64,000 nt of DNA from Halichondria panicea. Taxonomy: Eukaryota > Porifera > Demospongiae > Suberitida > Halichondriidae. This document shows positions 22,450-33,610 of this stretch, one piece after another. Position numbers and translations under genes: made by a program. The stretch covers positions 4,944,620-5,008,619 of the forward strand of contig NC_087389.1 in NCBI RefSeq assembly GCF_963675165.1, written 5' to 3'. Numbering within the stretch: the first letter of the stretch is position 1; every line of letters starts with the position of its first letter. The notes beneath the pieces were generated by a model, which did not search any database, was not told the origin of the DNA, and saw nothing but the letters and a program-made list of their open reading frames with translations.

Positions 22450-25400
22450 CCAGCTGTAACTGCTCAACGGTTGCAATGCGACGAAAACTAACAGCTTCGA
22501 TAGGCTTCTAGCCACGTTCTCTTGGATTTTGATTCGTGGATTAGCAAAATAAAGCTTCTTTCTCGAGCAAGCTGACCTAGACGTGGTTTACGGTTTACTG
22601 GAACGCATGCAATGCAGTGCAGCAATGAACATTTTGACTCACGAACATCACTGTGTTTGAATTTTTATCCCACGAAAATGACCTGCTATAAAATATAATA
22701 ATTATTTGGTGAACAGTTTGAATTGATTTTCATGCATGTATAGCTAGCTTGTACAGTAGCTATAATTATAGCTGGTGATATCCATCTGGAAGGACTCTCT
22801 GGGCATGCTGTTACCTTGTCTGATAATGCTGAGAGAATGTGAGACGTCCTTTTGTTCCAAGTTCTTTGTCAATAATTATGATTGTTTTATGATATGAATT
22901 TAAAATGAAGTGTAAAATGAACTGTAACATATAACTATGATATCGAGTTAGCTTGCCTCGAAACATCACTCGTCACAGAGACATCCGGTTACTTGGTGCA
23001 TGTGGCTAGAATATGACTGCATTATAGGCGCATTCTCGAATATAAGCATATAGAGCTCTGCTATTGACCCCATGCATGCATGAGCGCTTATTTTTCCTAC
23101 CTGCTTCGGTTCTAAAAAGTAATTAAATTTTGGTCTGGCGTAAATATTCAATATAATTATAGCTAGTTGTGCAATTTTAATCACAGAGTCACAGCATCTC
23201 TTTGATGAGGCCATGAAGGATGGACATGTTATTCTTCGCAACATCAATCTCCTACTCATGGGTGCAGCTGGTAGCGGTAAATCAGCCACAAAAGATCTCT
23301 TGCTTGGCAATCCACCCTCAGAAGTACGAAACAGTACTCCTTGTCGAGATAGAATAGCCCACGTTCGACCAGTCACCAATCTCCGTTTCCAGACTTTCGA
23401 CAACAAATGGGAGGAAGTGAGTGAAGAGGATTTGATCAACATGTTGGCTAAGGCCATTCAGCATCTACCCCAGGGCTCTCGTGACAAGCTACCTAGTGAC
23501 CTTCAGACCAGGCTCAAGGTATTGTCCATTGAGGCCAGTACCAGTGCAGCAACCGAAGCTACTTCAATCCCATCTTCTCAAGAGAGTGTGTCTCCTGTGC
23601 AGCAAGCAATCGAAGATGTTGTCGCGTTAGTCGTTGAAGCTATGGTGTCCACATCTTCACAACAAGAAGCCTCAATCTCCTCAACTGAAGGCAAAGAACT
23701 GTTTGGGATGAAAACGATGCGTGTGACGGACAATGGAGGACAGCCTCAGTTTCACGATGTGGCCCCTCTCTTCATTCGACATGCTTCAGCAGGGCTGTTT
23801 GTTTCCAGGCTCACTGATGATTTTGCAGATTATCCCCACGACGACTTGTACAAGGATGGAAAGCCAGTTGGTCCCTCATCTCCATCTCACCTTTCTTATC
23901 TGGAAACCAATATGAGTTTACTGCGATCCTTTCTCTCCTGCAAGAGGGATGGGAAAACACCATGCCCCATCTTTGTGGGCACTTTCTCCGATAAAATCGA
24001 AGATCAAAAAGTTATCGACAAGAAAAACCAAGCTTTGCTTGATGCTTTGCCTCCTGAACTGAAACAAGAAGTCATCTACAGCAATCTGCCATTGAAACAG
24101 GTGATATTCGCCGTTAATGCTTGCAGTCGTGATGAAAATGCACAAGAGGTTGCCAAAGAAATTCGGAAAGCTGTGGAAAATTCGCCTACATTCGACCTCA
24201 AAGTTCCCCTGTGGTGGTTCATCCTCGAATTAGCTCTTCAAAAGCTTTGCAAGATCATGAAAAGAGGTATCCTTAGTAAGAGTGAGTGTATCGCTTTGGC
24301 TCAACAGCTTGGATTCCATCCATCTGCATTGGATGCTGCTCTCGACTACTTCAATGACATGTGCATTGTCCACTACTACCCACACATCCTGCCCCACACT
24401 GTGTTTGTGGATCCTCAAGTCCCACTAGACAAAGTTAGTGAGTTAACACAACATGCTGTCTCCCTGAGGGATCAAAGGGAACCTCCTTCTGCCAAGGCTG
24501 CAAAATGGCTCAAGTTCAGAGATCAAGGCATTTTCACTATTGATATGCTCGAATCGGAAGAGTTCCAGAAGCATTATGAAGATGGCCTTTTCACACCTGC
24601 TGATATGATAGCAATCATGATGGAGCTTTTGATGATAGCCCCTCTCACCATCCCACTACTTGGTCGAGTTGATGGTTCCTTCTCTCAAGTGGAGTTTCTC
24701 ATGCCCAGTCTCCTCAGATCTGTTCCACCCTCTGAGCTTGAGGACCATCGTGTATTCACCTCCTCAGCTGATCCTCTTCTCATCCGATTCGTCAGTGGCT
24801 GTATTCGATGTGGGGTCTTCTGTTGTCTAGTGGTGTTCCTCATGAAGAAGTGTGGGTGGATAGTGTGTCTTCCTTCTGGAGAGCCGGTTCTTCTAGCTAG
24901 GAACTGTGTCAAGTTTCGGTTACCCGATTCTTCTGGTAGTGTTACACTGATTGATTCCTTCTCTTATATGGAGGTCCATGTCAAAGCCCGACCACACGTG
25001 CTTCTGACCGTGTGTCCTCTAGTTAGAGCCAGTATCCTTGAAGGTGTAGATGCTGCTTCTGATGCACTTCACTACAACCACGACAAGCCAGTCATTAGCA
25101 TCTTCTGCCCTCACGAAGGAGCAACACAACAAGGCAAACGCCATTTTGCTGATATCCATGTATCAACAAAACTGTGGTGCTGTTCTGAAGATTTTGATCT
25201 AGATGGGGATCTCAAGACGAGTCATACTGTTTGGTTAGGTACGGCTGCGGAAGGTGAGTTATTACTGGTTCTCTTTTATATTTTCTTTTAAGAATCAGCT
25301 TGTAACTTCCGGGGGGTGGGGAGGGGTAGATGAATAGCAACTATGGTATACATTCTGTGTGGGGCATTGTGATAGCAGTACATGCATTACAGTGTATTTA

Positions 25401-26539
25401 TAGTTTCATGTATTGTCTCTAATTATGTATGTATAGCTTATTATCTCTCCCACTCAATTAGGTGCGTCATCCTCTGTTACGGGAGACATGGGTACAAAGA
25501 TGACATTGAGTGATCAGCAGCAACAATCTGGTAAGTACATGACAGAATACAGTGCTTTATTATCAGATTACTTAATAATCATACTGTTAATTACCTAACT
25601 ATTATGTTTCCTTTGTTATAGGTGAAGCCTCCTCAGATGTGAACACTGAAAGAAAGAGAGGTCAGCTGCAATACTCCGGTAGTTATGTAGCACTATACGT
25701 AAATATTTGCAGCTTTTATATTTGTGTACTGAATAACAAAGTATTTTCGTATCATTGTATTATCCCCTCAGGTCCATCGTCCCCTGTAATGGAACCGGTG
25801 TGTAAGAAGATGAGAATGGGTGATCAATATACCAGTAAGGAAGTTTCCGGTGGATAAGTTATTTTACTTGATCATTACAATTATTAATTACTTTCTCCTC
25901 AAATCCTTCTATCAGGTGCATATAACGCATTATATATACACATGCAGCCTCTACTGTGATAACAGATGCTGTGCTAGCTGATGTCACTGAAGGAGATACC
26001 TCATATCCACACATCACTCCCTCAGGTATGTGTGGATCAGATCCGTAATTTCAGCAAACCATTCATAATTACAGTAGAGGCTGGTTTTGTTCACCATTAA
26101 CTTCTGAATAGCTAGGAATTTTCATGTCTATAAGTAATGTTTCGTTTATTGTCACCTCATTAACCACACCCCTTTCCTTCTCCCAGGAGCTGGTACTGTG
26201 ACTATTGAGGAATTGAAGGAGCGTACAAAAGTGACCGACTCTCAACTTGACACTGAAATTGAAGACACTGACATAATCGCTTTGGCAGATCACTTTGACA
26301 ATATTGAAACATATTCCACTTTATTTAAACTAACGGATTCCAAAAAGCAAGATGTTATTGATGAGAAGATGAGGCACAAAACCCAAGCAGCCATGTCCCT
26401 GGCCATGAAACTGTGGAAGAGACGCAACCCTGCAGCTGCTACCTACAGAGCTCTGGTGGAGATTGTGCTGAGTCTGAGAAAGGTCGATGTGGCTACTACA
26501 GTGTGTGAATTCCTGGCTTGTAAATGTGAGTGTAGCTAA
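12976..26539 (+). CDS. Roc-COR-like GTPase with coiled coil and Death domain (gene 1; 5' exons outside the window)
   Basis: Multidomain signalling protein of the ROCO type. Proposed exons: 12976-12978, 16217-16219, 16466-16468, 16867-16878, 17141-17143, 20201-20203, 20317-20319, 20549-20551, 20694-20735, 21028-21208, 23187-25253, 25462-25530, 25622-25678, 25772-25834, 25948-26025, 26187-26539; all junctions are GT-AG and in phase. The coil exons end ...KE and join EESQHLFDEAM. The big exon has a P-loop GAAGSGKS, a G3-like DNGGQ about 155 residues later, and GTFSDK as a possible G4. A COR-like region follows (VPLWWFILELALQKL, then ALDYFNDMCIVHYY and VFVDPQVPLD). Ser/Thr-rich linker exons lead to a C-terminal Death domain (TIEELKERTKVTD...TYRALVEIVL). 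The large GTPase exon is uninterrupted. The G4 is atypical, so nucleotide specificity is unsure. The initiator exon probably lies upstream of the transposon array. Confidence 0.75.
14700..14865 (-). repeat. Helentron-like 5' terminus with CA/GT microsatellite
   Basis: Read on the minus strand it begins TTATGCCTTGAGGCGTAG, a short hairpin closed by CACGAGG, then ATACGGTAAAACTGAC, then a GT repeat and a GTTCCAGCTGTACTG-type block. The same order occurs at 22368, 32499 and 61254, and a reversed hairpin at 18850-18895. Confidence 0.6.
14930..15335. repeat. two tandem ~190-bp units
   Basis: The block ACGACAGACG...CTTCTGTCTCAT...TTGCCAGCAGATGGTGT...TTAGTTGTTGAGCTGTATCAG occurs twice in direct orientation, centred near 15050 and 15240. 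It is noncoding and within the gene 1 intron. Confidence 0.7.
15366..15510. repeat. short direct repeats GATCGTCACGCTAAAAAGC and (CAGA)/(ACTCAGAC)n
   Basis: GATCGTCA(C/T)GCTAAAAAGC appears three times between 15366 and 15450, followed by CAGACAGA and ACTCAGAC microsatellite. No coding potential. Confidence 0.7.
17267..17556. repeat. inverted repeat (~30-bp arms)
   Basis: GTACTAAAGTCTAT...GTTGAGTTTGACC at 17267 is mirrored by GGTCAAACTCAAC...ATAGACTTTTGTAC at 17556. This looks like a miniature inverted-repeat transposon with degenerate arms, directly adjoining the next element. Confidence 0.55.
17558..17782. mobile_element. MITE, near-perfect long hairpin
   Basis: The ends AAGGGCTTATAAAAGAAG and CTTCTTTTATAAGCCCTT are inverse. 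Pairing continues through GAGGGCATGCAAC and GAGTTCAAACGT to a central palindrome GCTAAAAATAGAAAG/CTTTCTATTTTTAGC near 17665-17692. It lies in the intron between two gene 1 micro-exons and is missing from the same intron in gene 2. Confidence 0.75.
17929..18038. repeat. small inverted repeat
   Basis: AATGATGTGTAGTTTTCACG...GCGTGACTAT...TGGCAA is followed by the imperfect inverse TTGCCACAATAGTCGCGC...GCGTGAACAAATGAT. Probable degenerate MITE; nothing coding. Confidence 0.5.
18836..19190. repeat. Helentron-like end fragments (rearranged)
   Basis: A reversed 5' hairpin (TACCGTATCCCTCGTGCGG...GCCTCGAGGCATAATTA) is followed by a body block in the + direction (TTCCAGCTGAACTGC...GGATTTTGATTTGTGGATTAG). 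The body block also occurs at 22451-22550, 32590-32690 and 61410-61500. The opposite orientation of the two parts suggests an inversion or two fused insertions. Confidence 0.55.
22368..22600 (+). repeat. Helentron-like 5' terminus with (GT)n
   Basis: TATGTCTCGAGGCGTAGCCG hairpin, ATACGGTAAAGCTGAC, a GT run at about 22412-22449, then the body block ending AAAATAAAGCTTCTTTCTCG. The 3' end was not located. It sits in the intron between the coil exon and the GTPase exon of gene 1. Confidence 0.6.
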
Positions 26540-27102
26540 TTAAGCGTCAACACATTACCTTTTCTGTACTCATTCCCTTTAATCACTGATCAATGTGCAT
26601 GCATGTGTGTGAACCTCCTCCACTGACTATATTAATGATTGTGCAATCACTTCAAACTGTGTCACTAATTATAATTATAGTTACATGCATGCACACATTA
26701 TTTCCCACACAGCATCTTCACTCTAACCACAAGACTGCATAAGAACTGGCTACATGTATAATGGGGAAAAAATACGTGATAATTAATTAAATAACACTAG
26801 TACTGATACTAAGAACTAGGTTACATGTACGTACTCGATATCCATAATCATTAATTTTATTACTCTTTGCACTTATAATATAATTATATTATTATTTTTG
26901 ACGAAAGATTTTGAGGATTTTATGACAATAATAAATTATGACAATCAACACAGCATGACTTCCTGTATGACATAATTATAATTGGGAGTGTTCAGTGTTC
27001 AGATAACTAGGTGATGTCACATGATGTCATGCGGCCCTGGTGGAAGCCATTGAAGTATAAACGTGACACCCGCAGTTTGACCTCTGAACTCGTATATACA
27101 GC
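26540..27102. other. intergenic, no gene seen
   Basis: AT-rich sequence after the gene 1 stop codon. No repeat with clear boundaries and no convincing open frame. Confidence 0.5.
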
Positions 27103-29461
27103 TTATATATCCAATAGTCCCACCAGGTCTCGTGTGAAGGCATCGTCCAGACGTGATATGTTGACCTCAAAGGAACCCATTGGCAGATCCTCTAGCTCAC
27201 TGTGTGTGTGTGTGGGCGGGGGTAATACAAATAGTATAGCTACATATACGTGGGTACAGTGAACACAAAAAATAACACATTCCCTCAAAACAAGCTACGT
27301 ACGTAGGATCAAAGGCCCGACATTATATCATCTCGAGACAAAAGCTAAAAAATATAATAATTATATAATAATGTACCTTGATAATAACCGACTGCGTAGT
27401 TTGTGTGGGTCTGCCCCGCCCTCCAACACCTCCCCACTCGGTAGCCTAGCAACACCCAAGAGAGACTTTGTTCTTCTCTTTGTTATCTCCAATTGAGTGA
27501 GACTCATTTTCCCCTTGTGCTGCTCTTGTGTCATGTCAGCCTCTCGGAGGTAGTCAGTGAAATGCTCACACACAACCAGCAGTCGACTGATGATCTTTAG
27601 TACTTCCTTGTCACTGAGTAGACAGTCGCGTAGACTACGATCCAGGAAATCATTGTGTGGAGTGAGGACATCATCAATGGTGTGTACAGAGCGGAGGTTC
27701 TTCTCTAGTAGGACCAACTTAACTTCAGTTACAATTCAAGTTAGCCATCAAAACAGTTTCGGTAACTGGTGCTCAAGGCACTGGTATAGAATAAGCAGAC
27801 ACTGTGGTTATTGTATCAAGCAACGGATGATTGCATGGTAGACTTTACACACGTACAAAACACAATTCACACCCACACATCCACCCACCCACACACACGC
27901 ACACCCACCCACACACACAGGGGGAGGGTATGCAAGAAATCACTATTTTGTGGGAGAAATTATGTCAATTGTTCGCGCTACTAGCTCAAACGGAATGCTC
28001 ACTTAAATTAATGGCAATATTATTTTAGGTCTAGTGGTAGATCTTTGAGGCCTTGCATGATTATAAATTTCCTACAAAAAACACAAACACACCGACAACA
28101 CAAAGACAGACAGGAACAGAAAAAGCAAACAGAGCCCGACCTTGAGAGGTATCATTGTATGGGAGAAATTGTGTCAAACTGTTCGCGTTACTAGCTCAAA
28201 ATGTGTGGGTGGGGGCAAGGATAATAATATTACTATTAGGACTTGTTCACTGTGATTATTGTTATGTACTTGCCCAGGCTGGATCTAAAAATAATTATAC
28301 TATAGTCTATTAATATAGAGGATTGTTTGGAGGTAGACACAACTGCTCACCTGGTTGACCATACCGTGGATAAACTTTGACCTCTCCTCAATGAAGCGTC
28401 CCACTATAGAGTAGTGTGATGCTAGTGGGAGGGTGCGGCTAACCAGAGTGTGGAGGGAGGGTCCAGTGCTGGGTCTACACTGAAGGCACGGTGTGTACCT
28501 CCTGTGAGGGAAGAGAGTAACATTGAATGGTGAGAGAGAGAGAGAGAGTTGCAATACGGAAGGACTACACTATTTGAATTTAAATTATGACTGTTCAAAA
28601 AGCTGGATTATATGTGATATTGCAATAAATATGTGCATGTGTGTGTGCATGTGTGTGTGCCTGACCTTCCATCCATTCCCACTAGAACACTCAGTAGGTT
28701 GTCTAGTAGAGCATGTTGTTGCTGGCAACGAGTCAAGTGCCACACCCCCTTTTTGAGTAATAATGGCGACAAAGTCTCGTGTGAGGAATGGCCGCTCGTG
28801 TGTCCACGACGGTAGAGGTGGATAGTGTGAGGGTGGTGAAGAGACTTTTGGTTTCCCCCTCTCCGTCATGGTAGAGGCAACTGTTTCTAGTCTACCACGC
28901 AATTCATCCAGTTCCTTCTCTGTGAGTAACAGCACCTGTGAGTGGGTGGAGGGTGTGTAATACATGTCAATGGCTAACCAGACACTCTTTCAGTCGCCAT
29001 AACTTGAATTATATATGAATCCTTAATGAAAGCTCATGCAAGTCCAAAAATGACAAATTAAGACCTGGACGAAACTTTGGATTTAAACAAAGGTTTTGTA
29101 AGGTCTCTTTCTTATTTAAAATAATAACAATCTTAATGTTTAGTTATGGCCGCTGAATAATGTTCAACTACGTAGTAGGTATCTTTTAACTGACCTTTCT
29201 CCGGCAGATCGACCTCCACCCCCTCCACTAAGTCCGACACCTTCACACCATCACCACCCACCTCTCGTCACTGGTCGCCCTTAGCAACGGGAGGGGGCGT
29301 GTCTCTTGTAGGAAGCCACACAACTCCTCATCATCGGCTACCTTGGAGAGTAGGTACATTAGCGGGTTGAGGTCTCGCGTCTGCTTAATCTTGAGCTCCT
29401 CACATTAGAGAGAAATTCTTCCCCTTGACCTGCTAGTTGACGCTTGGATGCATATAAACTC
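27103..29461 (-). pseudogene. gamma-tubulin complex component 2 (GCP2)-like remnant
   Basis: Exon-like pieces on the minus strand resemble GCP2, a microtubule-nucleation factor, in the expected order. 29195-29461 holds TRDLNPLMYLLSKVADDEE. 28666-28935 holds PSWTHERPFLTRDF and, in a shifted frame, LLDNLLSVLVGMDGR. 28351-28501 holds SHYSIVGRFIEERSKF. 27377-27720 holds TIDDVLTPHNDFLDRSLRDC and LLSDKEVLKIISRLLVVCEHF. 27106-27200 holds ISRLDDAFTRDLVGLLDI followed by a stop. About 500 residues of the family's central part are missing between the third and fourth pieces, where only ~630 bp remain. A one-base frameshift lies near 28722 and another break near 29245. Splice-like borders survive at several pieces. 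Identification rests on remembered family motifs. Confidence 0.6.
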
Positions 29462-29855
29462 TCCTACAGAAACATGGTTGCACACTGAGACAGTATAGTA
29501 CTGAGTGATACCGCAAACATTATACCCTAGTATCGCATGCATGCATGCTGCAAAAAGGCTGCTATTCTGTGAAAATGAATACCGTAATATTGATGTAATT
29601 ACAGCGCCACTCTAATTATACAAAGTTCGAAATTTTAGGCCATATAGCACCATAATGATGTACATTCGATATTCATGTACATAGTCTCGCAAATACAATT
29701 TATAGGGTATAACTGTTGCCTTATTAATCAAGATCTTCGGTAGGCACCTGTAGGCTGTAGCTGTGCAGTGATGTAGATGTAGGGAGTTCTGTTCTTAAGG
29801 AGTTCGAGTAGAAGAGTCGACATTGGCTGTCCTGGAGCTCTGAGCAGCGCCACTG

Positions 29856-30149
29856 TAGACTCGCAAGCCGTCACTGTTGCAGGCGAACAGTAGACTGGTC
29901 AAACTCCGTGTTGAGACTTGTGTAACGTTTGCCACGATATTTGTGGCAACTAACCGCATGCGGTTACCACAAGATCAATGATAGTGACGTTTCACTAGAA
30001 AACTCTACATATCACATGCAGTATACTGACGTCAGGAAAACCGCAGCCACTTAAAATATTTTCTGATATGCTGACTGTGCAACACAAGTCTCAACACGGA
30101 GTTTGACCAGTCTACTGTTCGCCTGCAACAGTGACGGCTTGCGAGTCTA
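29856..30149. mobile_element. MITE with long terminal inverted repeats and 9-bp target duplication
   Basis: Arms of about 70 bases (TAGACTCGCAAGCCGTCACT... and the inverse ending ...GCTTGCGAGTCTA) surround ~150 bases. The element is flanked on both sides by the direct repeat GCGCCACTG (29847-29855 and 30150-30158). A 9-bp duplication with long inverted repeats is the pattern of Mutator-like (MULE) non-autonomous elements. Confidence 0.75.
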
Positions 30150-30164
30150 GCGCCACTGTACCTA

Positions 30165-30477
30165 GTCTCATGAATCAGCCGCACCTTTGGTGTCCGTGAG
30201 CACTGAACTCATGGGCCATGTACGATTTCCAACGTGACCAATGAGATTGCTCACAAGCATCAGGTGACTTAAATAGGAGGCAGCAAATAGTGAAACTTTA
30301 CATGCAGTTGAGCAGCAAGCAGTGATGTGGCTGAGCAGAGATAGCGGATGTGGTTGCATTTTTATGGTTTTGTTAGCTTGTACAGTGACGTAACACATTC
30401 CATTGTGAAATGACTTCACGTAAAGAGTGCTCAGACTGACACCAAAGGTATGCAAAGGTGCGGCTGATTCATGAGAC
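30165..30477. mobile_element. MITE flanked by TA
   Basis: GTCTCATGAATCAGCCGCAC at the left end is matched by GTGCGGCTGATTCATGAGAC at the right end, with TA on each side (30163-30164, 30478-30479). This fits a Tc1/mariner-type non-autonomous element. The interior has no gene. Confidence 0.75.
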
Positions 30478-30855
30478 TACACCGTACCATGTCACCGTGC
30501 CATTGAACTATCAGATCAGGTGATCAGATCAGGTGATCAGGTGCACTTCAAACTCTCGTAATGAAGTAAAGGAAAAAATCGTCAGCAGAACAAACACATT
30601 ACTGTTTCTCCAAAACGTAATTTGTGTTATTGAACGTCATAATTGAACACACAAGCAGCATGTAATTATAAGCAGCCTCGCCTATCTCGTTGGGGGAATT
30701 CCCTCATAAACACCGTGATGCATGAGCTACGCCCCTCTTTGTTGAACAACAAACAAGATCTTGAGCTAGAGCCACTCTGAGGTAAGTACAGTAACTGATT
30801 TTACACATTATAAATCATAAAAAGAGTGAATGTGTCGATTAGTATAATTAGTTAC

Positions 30856-31242
30856 TACCGTATATCTTCTAATTTATCGGACACTTCTAATTACCCCGGA
30901 CACTCTTTTGGGCAATTTTCGTTGTTCTAATACAACGGACACTCCAGTGCTTTAATATTACATTTGTTCTAAATATCCGGATATAATACCCTTGAAAAGT
31001 TGAGTTTCATTCATAGACGGAGTGCTGCAGTTAGATAGCTTTGAGAGCTAGTTTTAGATAGCTAGTGCAACTATTCAGTCGCACACTGTTCTATTAAACT
31101 TAGCTAGCTCGCATGCAGCTGCTTGCTTGTTCTAATTATTCCGGACACTTTGCATGCTCTATAAAAATCTGTTCCAATTATACCCGGACAATTTCCAAAA
31201 TAATTATTTTTTGCTGTCCGATAAATTAGAAGATATACGGTA
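30856..31242. mobile_element. MITE with 28-bp inverted ends
   Basis: TACCGTATATCTTCTAATTT...CGGACA and its inverse TGTCCG...AAATTAGAAGATATACGGTA bound the element. The interior repeats CGGACACT-like motifs. TA at both outermost positions fits a TA target. Confidence 0.75.
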
Positions 31243-31279
31243 TTAATTTTAAGTAAAAGGTAGTTTAATTGTATCGTAT

Positions 31280-32478
31280 ATCATAGATAGTAGAGGGAAG
31301 GGATTGGAAACACAGGGATTTCACACGGCCCATGCGTGTCGCACCGGAAATAGACAGGAAGTTAATTTAATTGGAGCCAAAAGAAAGTGAACAGCTAGTT
31401 ATAGCTTTCTCTGGCTGGGATAGTAGTTACATACATAGCTACATACATAGCTAACATAGCTACATACATAGATACATACATAGATAGATCTAGTTTGTTT
31501 GCTGTACATCAGAATGAGACTTTTCTCCGTTGCATTGAAGAATTACACATCCTCAACAAACCTTCAAAGAACAAGGCATACACTCACAAAAAAACTAGAG
31601 TCTAGTCTAGTACTAGGCACAGTTCGTATAGATGCATACTTATATTATTCACACAATCACGAAGGATGCATAGAGAAATAATGATGTTTACAAACACAAA
31701 ACATAAGTCTGACGATGTTTAGGTAGTGGTGTATTTCCGTCATCAGGTTACTACACAGCTTTTGCAAAAGAATTGACCAATCGTAATGAATAGCAGTGGG
31801 GTTATCATGTGTCCCTCCTCTGTCATTGGCATGCCAAATTTTTCCAAAGGGTCTTGGCAGATCCTCATCGATGTTCTGAGTACCCTGGGAAAGCAATTTA
31901 CGGGTAAGTTTGAATTAGCATATTTCAAAAACTATACAGGTTAGCAAAGAAAAACTTTTCTCAAGGCACATCGGGATCATTAGGCAATATGTAGACCTAA
32001 ACAATAGTGATGTACAATCTATTGTTAACCAGCAACTTCCCCGCAAACAAATGTACTTTTGAATTCTTCTTTTCACACTTTTATGTTAATATCCTCAACT
32101 TGGCTATGCCTAAGGCATATTTTAATGCTCCCTCTACACTCTGATCACTCTCAAGCAACCATGACTACTTCCTAGCTCAAGATATCCCCCACAAAGTTTC
32201 ATACCTTCAATTTCCCAGCATGTAAAATAGTGCTACATGGACCTCTGATGGTCAAATAAATTAGGTAAATGATGTAAACCATACATTTACTATGGATAAT
32301 GTACATACAGACTGCAGTTTTCTTCACTTTCTTCTCCTTTGTCTTTGCATCTGGCTCGCAATCAATTGCGGCAATCAACATTTGCGGAATGCAACACGCA
32401 TGGTGTCAGAATTCTCTATAGGGCAATACATTGGTCACCTGTAATGTTTCCAATCCCTCTCCTCTACTATCTATGATT
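31280..32478. mobile_element. ~1.2-kb non-autonomous element with inverted ends
   Basis: ATCATAGATAGTAGAGGG...AGGGATTGGAAACA at the left and TGTTTCCAATCCCT...CCTCTACTATCTATGAT at the right are inverse. AGGGATTGGAAACG fragments also occur near 18690 and 21340, so the family is dispersed. No transposase frame is found inside. Confidence 0.65.
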
Positions 32479-33189
32479 GTATCCTCACTCTAGGTTGTTA
32501 TGCCTCGGTGCGCATGCGCAAGCGAGGTATACGGTAGTGTGTTTGTGTGTCTGTGTGTGTGTGTATCTGTCTGTCTGTGTAGACTGCTACAGCTGCTCAA
32601 GGATGAACCAAGTGCAAGTAAGAGTTTCTATAGGCTTCTAGTCATGTTTACTTGGATTTTAATTCGTGGATTTGCAAAATAATGCTTCATTGTCGAGTTA
32701 TGCCTAGTTTTGCTTACTTGGAATGCCATTGCAGAAGAGCATGTAGTCAAACTAGTTCACCGAGTGTTGCTACTCTACTTAGTAGCTAGCTCTACATTAC
32801 CACGATAGCTATTGGTAGCTGCAAGACTAGCAAAAGAGCTGCAAAGGCTGCACACATACGTACACACGGTAGGCAGCCATTCATTCTGAAACCGAGCCCC
32901 CTGGAAAATTAAGGGGCGTGGTTCCGTCTATCTAATTATTTTTGCGCATGCCCAAGTCATCCTCCTTGTGTTGGCTATTCTTTCTGAGAGCAACAATCTT
33001 CCTTGATCCTTGGTAAGTGATTGCTGATATTGCGAGATACTATTCCTACATAGAAATTGTATAGAATTTTTTGTTTACAGATACTATTATGCCTTTGACA
33101 AAGGTGTCACGCAGTGTTCTTCAGTAGAACACTGCTACTCGTTCGTTACGAAGCAATCACAGGTCAGCAGCAAAGCTAAGTTAAAAAAT

Positions 33190-33610
33190 AAATTGTCTAT
33201 GTCTAAAATGAGAGCTGTTGAGACAGAGCCTGAGAGTATTTTACGTAGGGATAAGCAGTTGAAGAGTAAAGCAAGATCTGTAGAGTCAGAGGCTGAGAGT
33301 ATTTTACGTAAATCTAAGGATAAGCAATTGAAGAGTAAAGCAAGATCTGTAGAGTCAGAGGCTGAGAGTATTTTACATAAATCTAAGGATAAGCAGTTGA
33401 AGAGTAAAGCAAGATCTGTTGAGTCAGAGGCTGAGAGTATTTTACGTAAATCAATGAATACAAGGTCTATGTCTAAAGTAAGAGCTGTTGAAATAGAGCC
33501 TGAGAGTATTTTACGTAAAGCAATGAATAGAAAATCCATGTCTATAGCTAGAGCTCTTGAAACTGAGCCTGAGAGTACTTCACGTAAATCTAAGGATAAG
33601 CAGTTGAAGT
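33190..33610 (+). repeat. coding 66-bp tandem repeat in Helentron N-terminus
   Basis: Units of ~22 residues with the core SKARSVESEAESILRKS recur about five to six times, degenerating outward (RAVETEPESILR, RALETEPESTSRK). The highly charged stretch is predicted helical or disordered. Its function is unknown. Confidence 0.85.

Noticed and set aside
22966-23457. 163-residue minus-strand open frame
   Set aside because: Antisense to the P-loop part of the Roc-COR exon and its upstream intron.
33135-33539. 134-residue minus-strand open frame
   Set aside because: Antisense of the Helentron 66-bp coding repeat.
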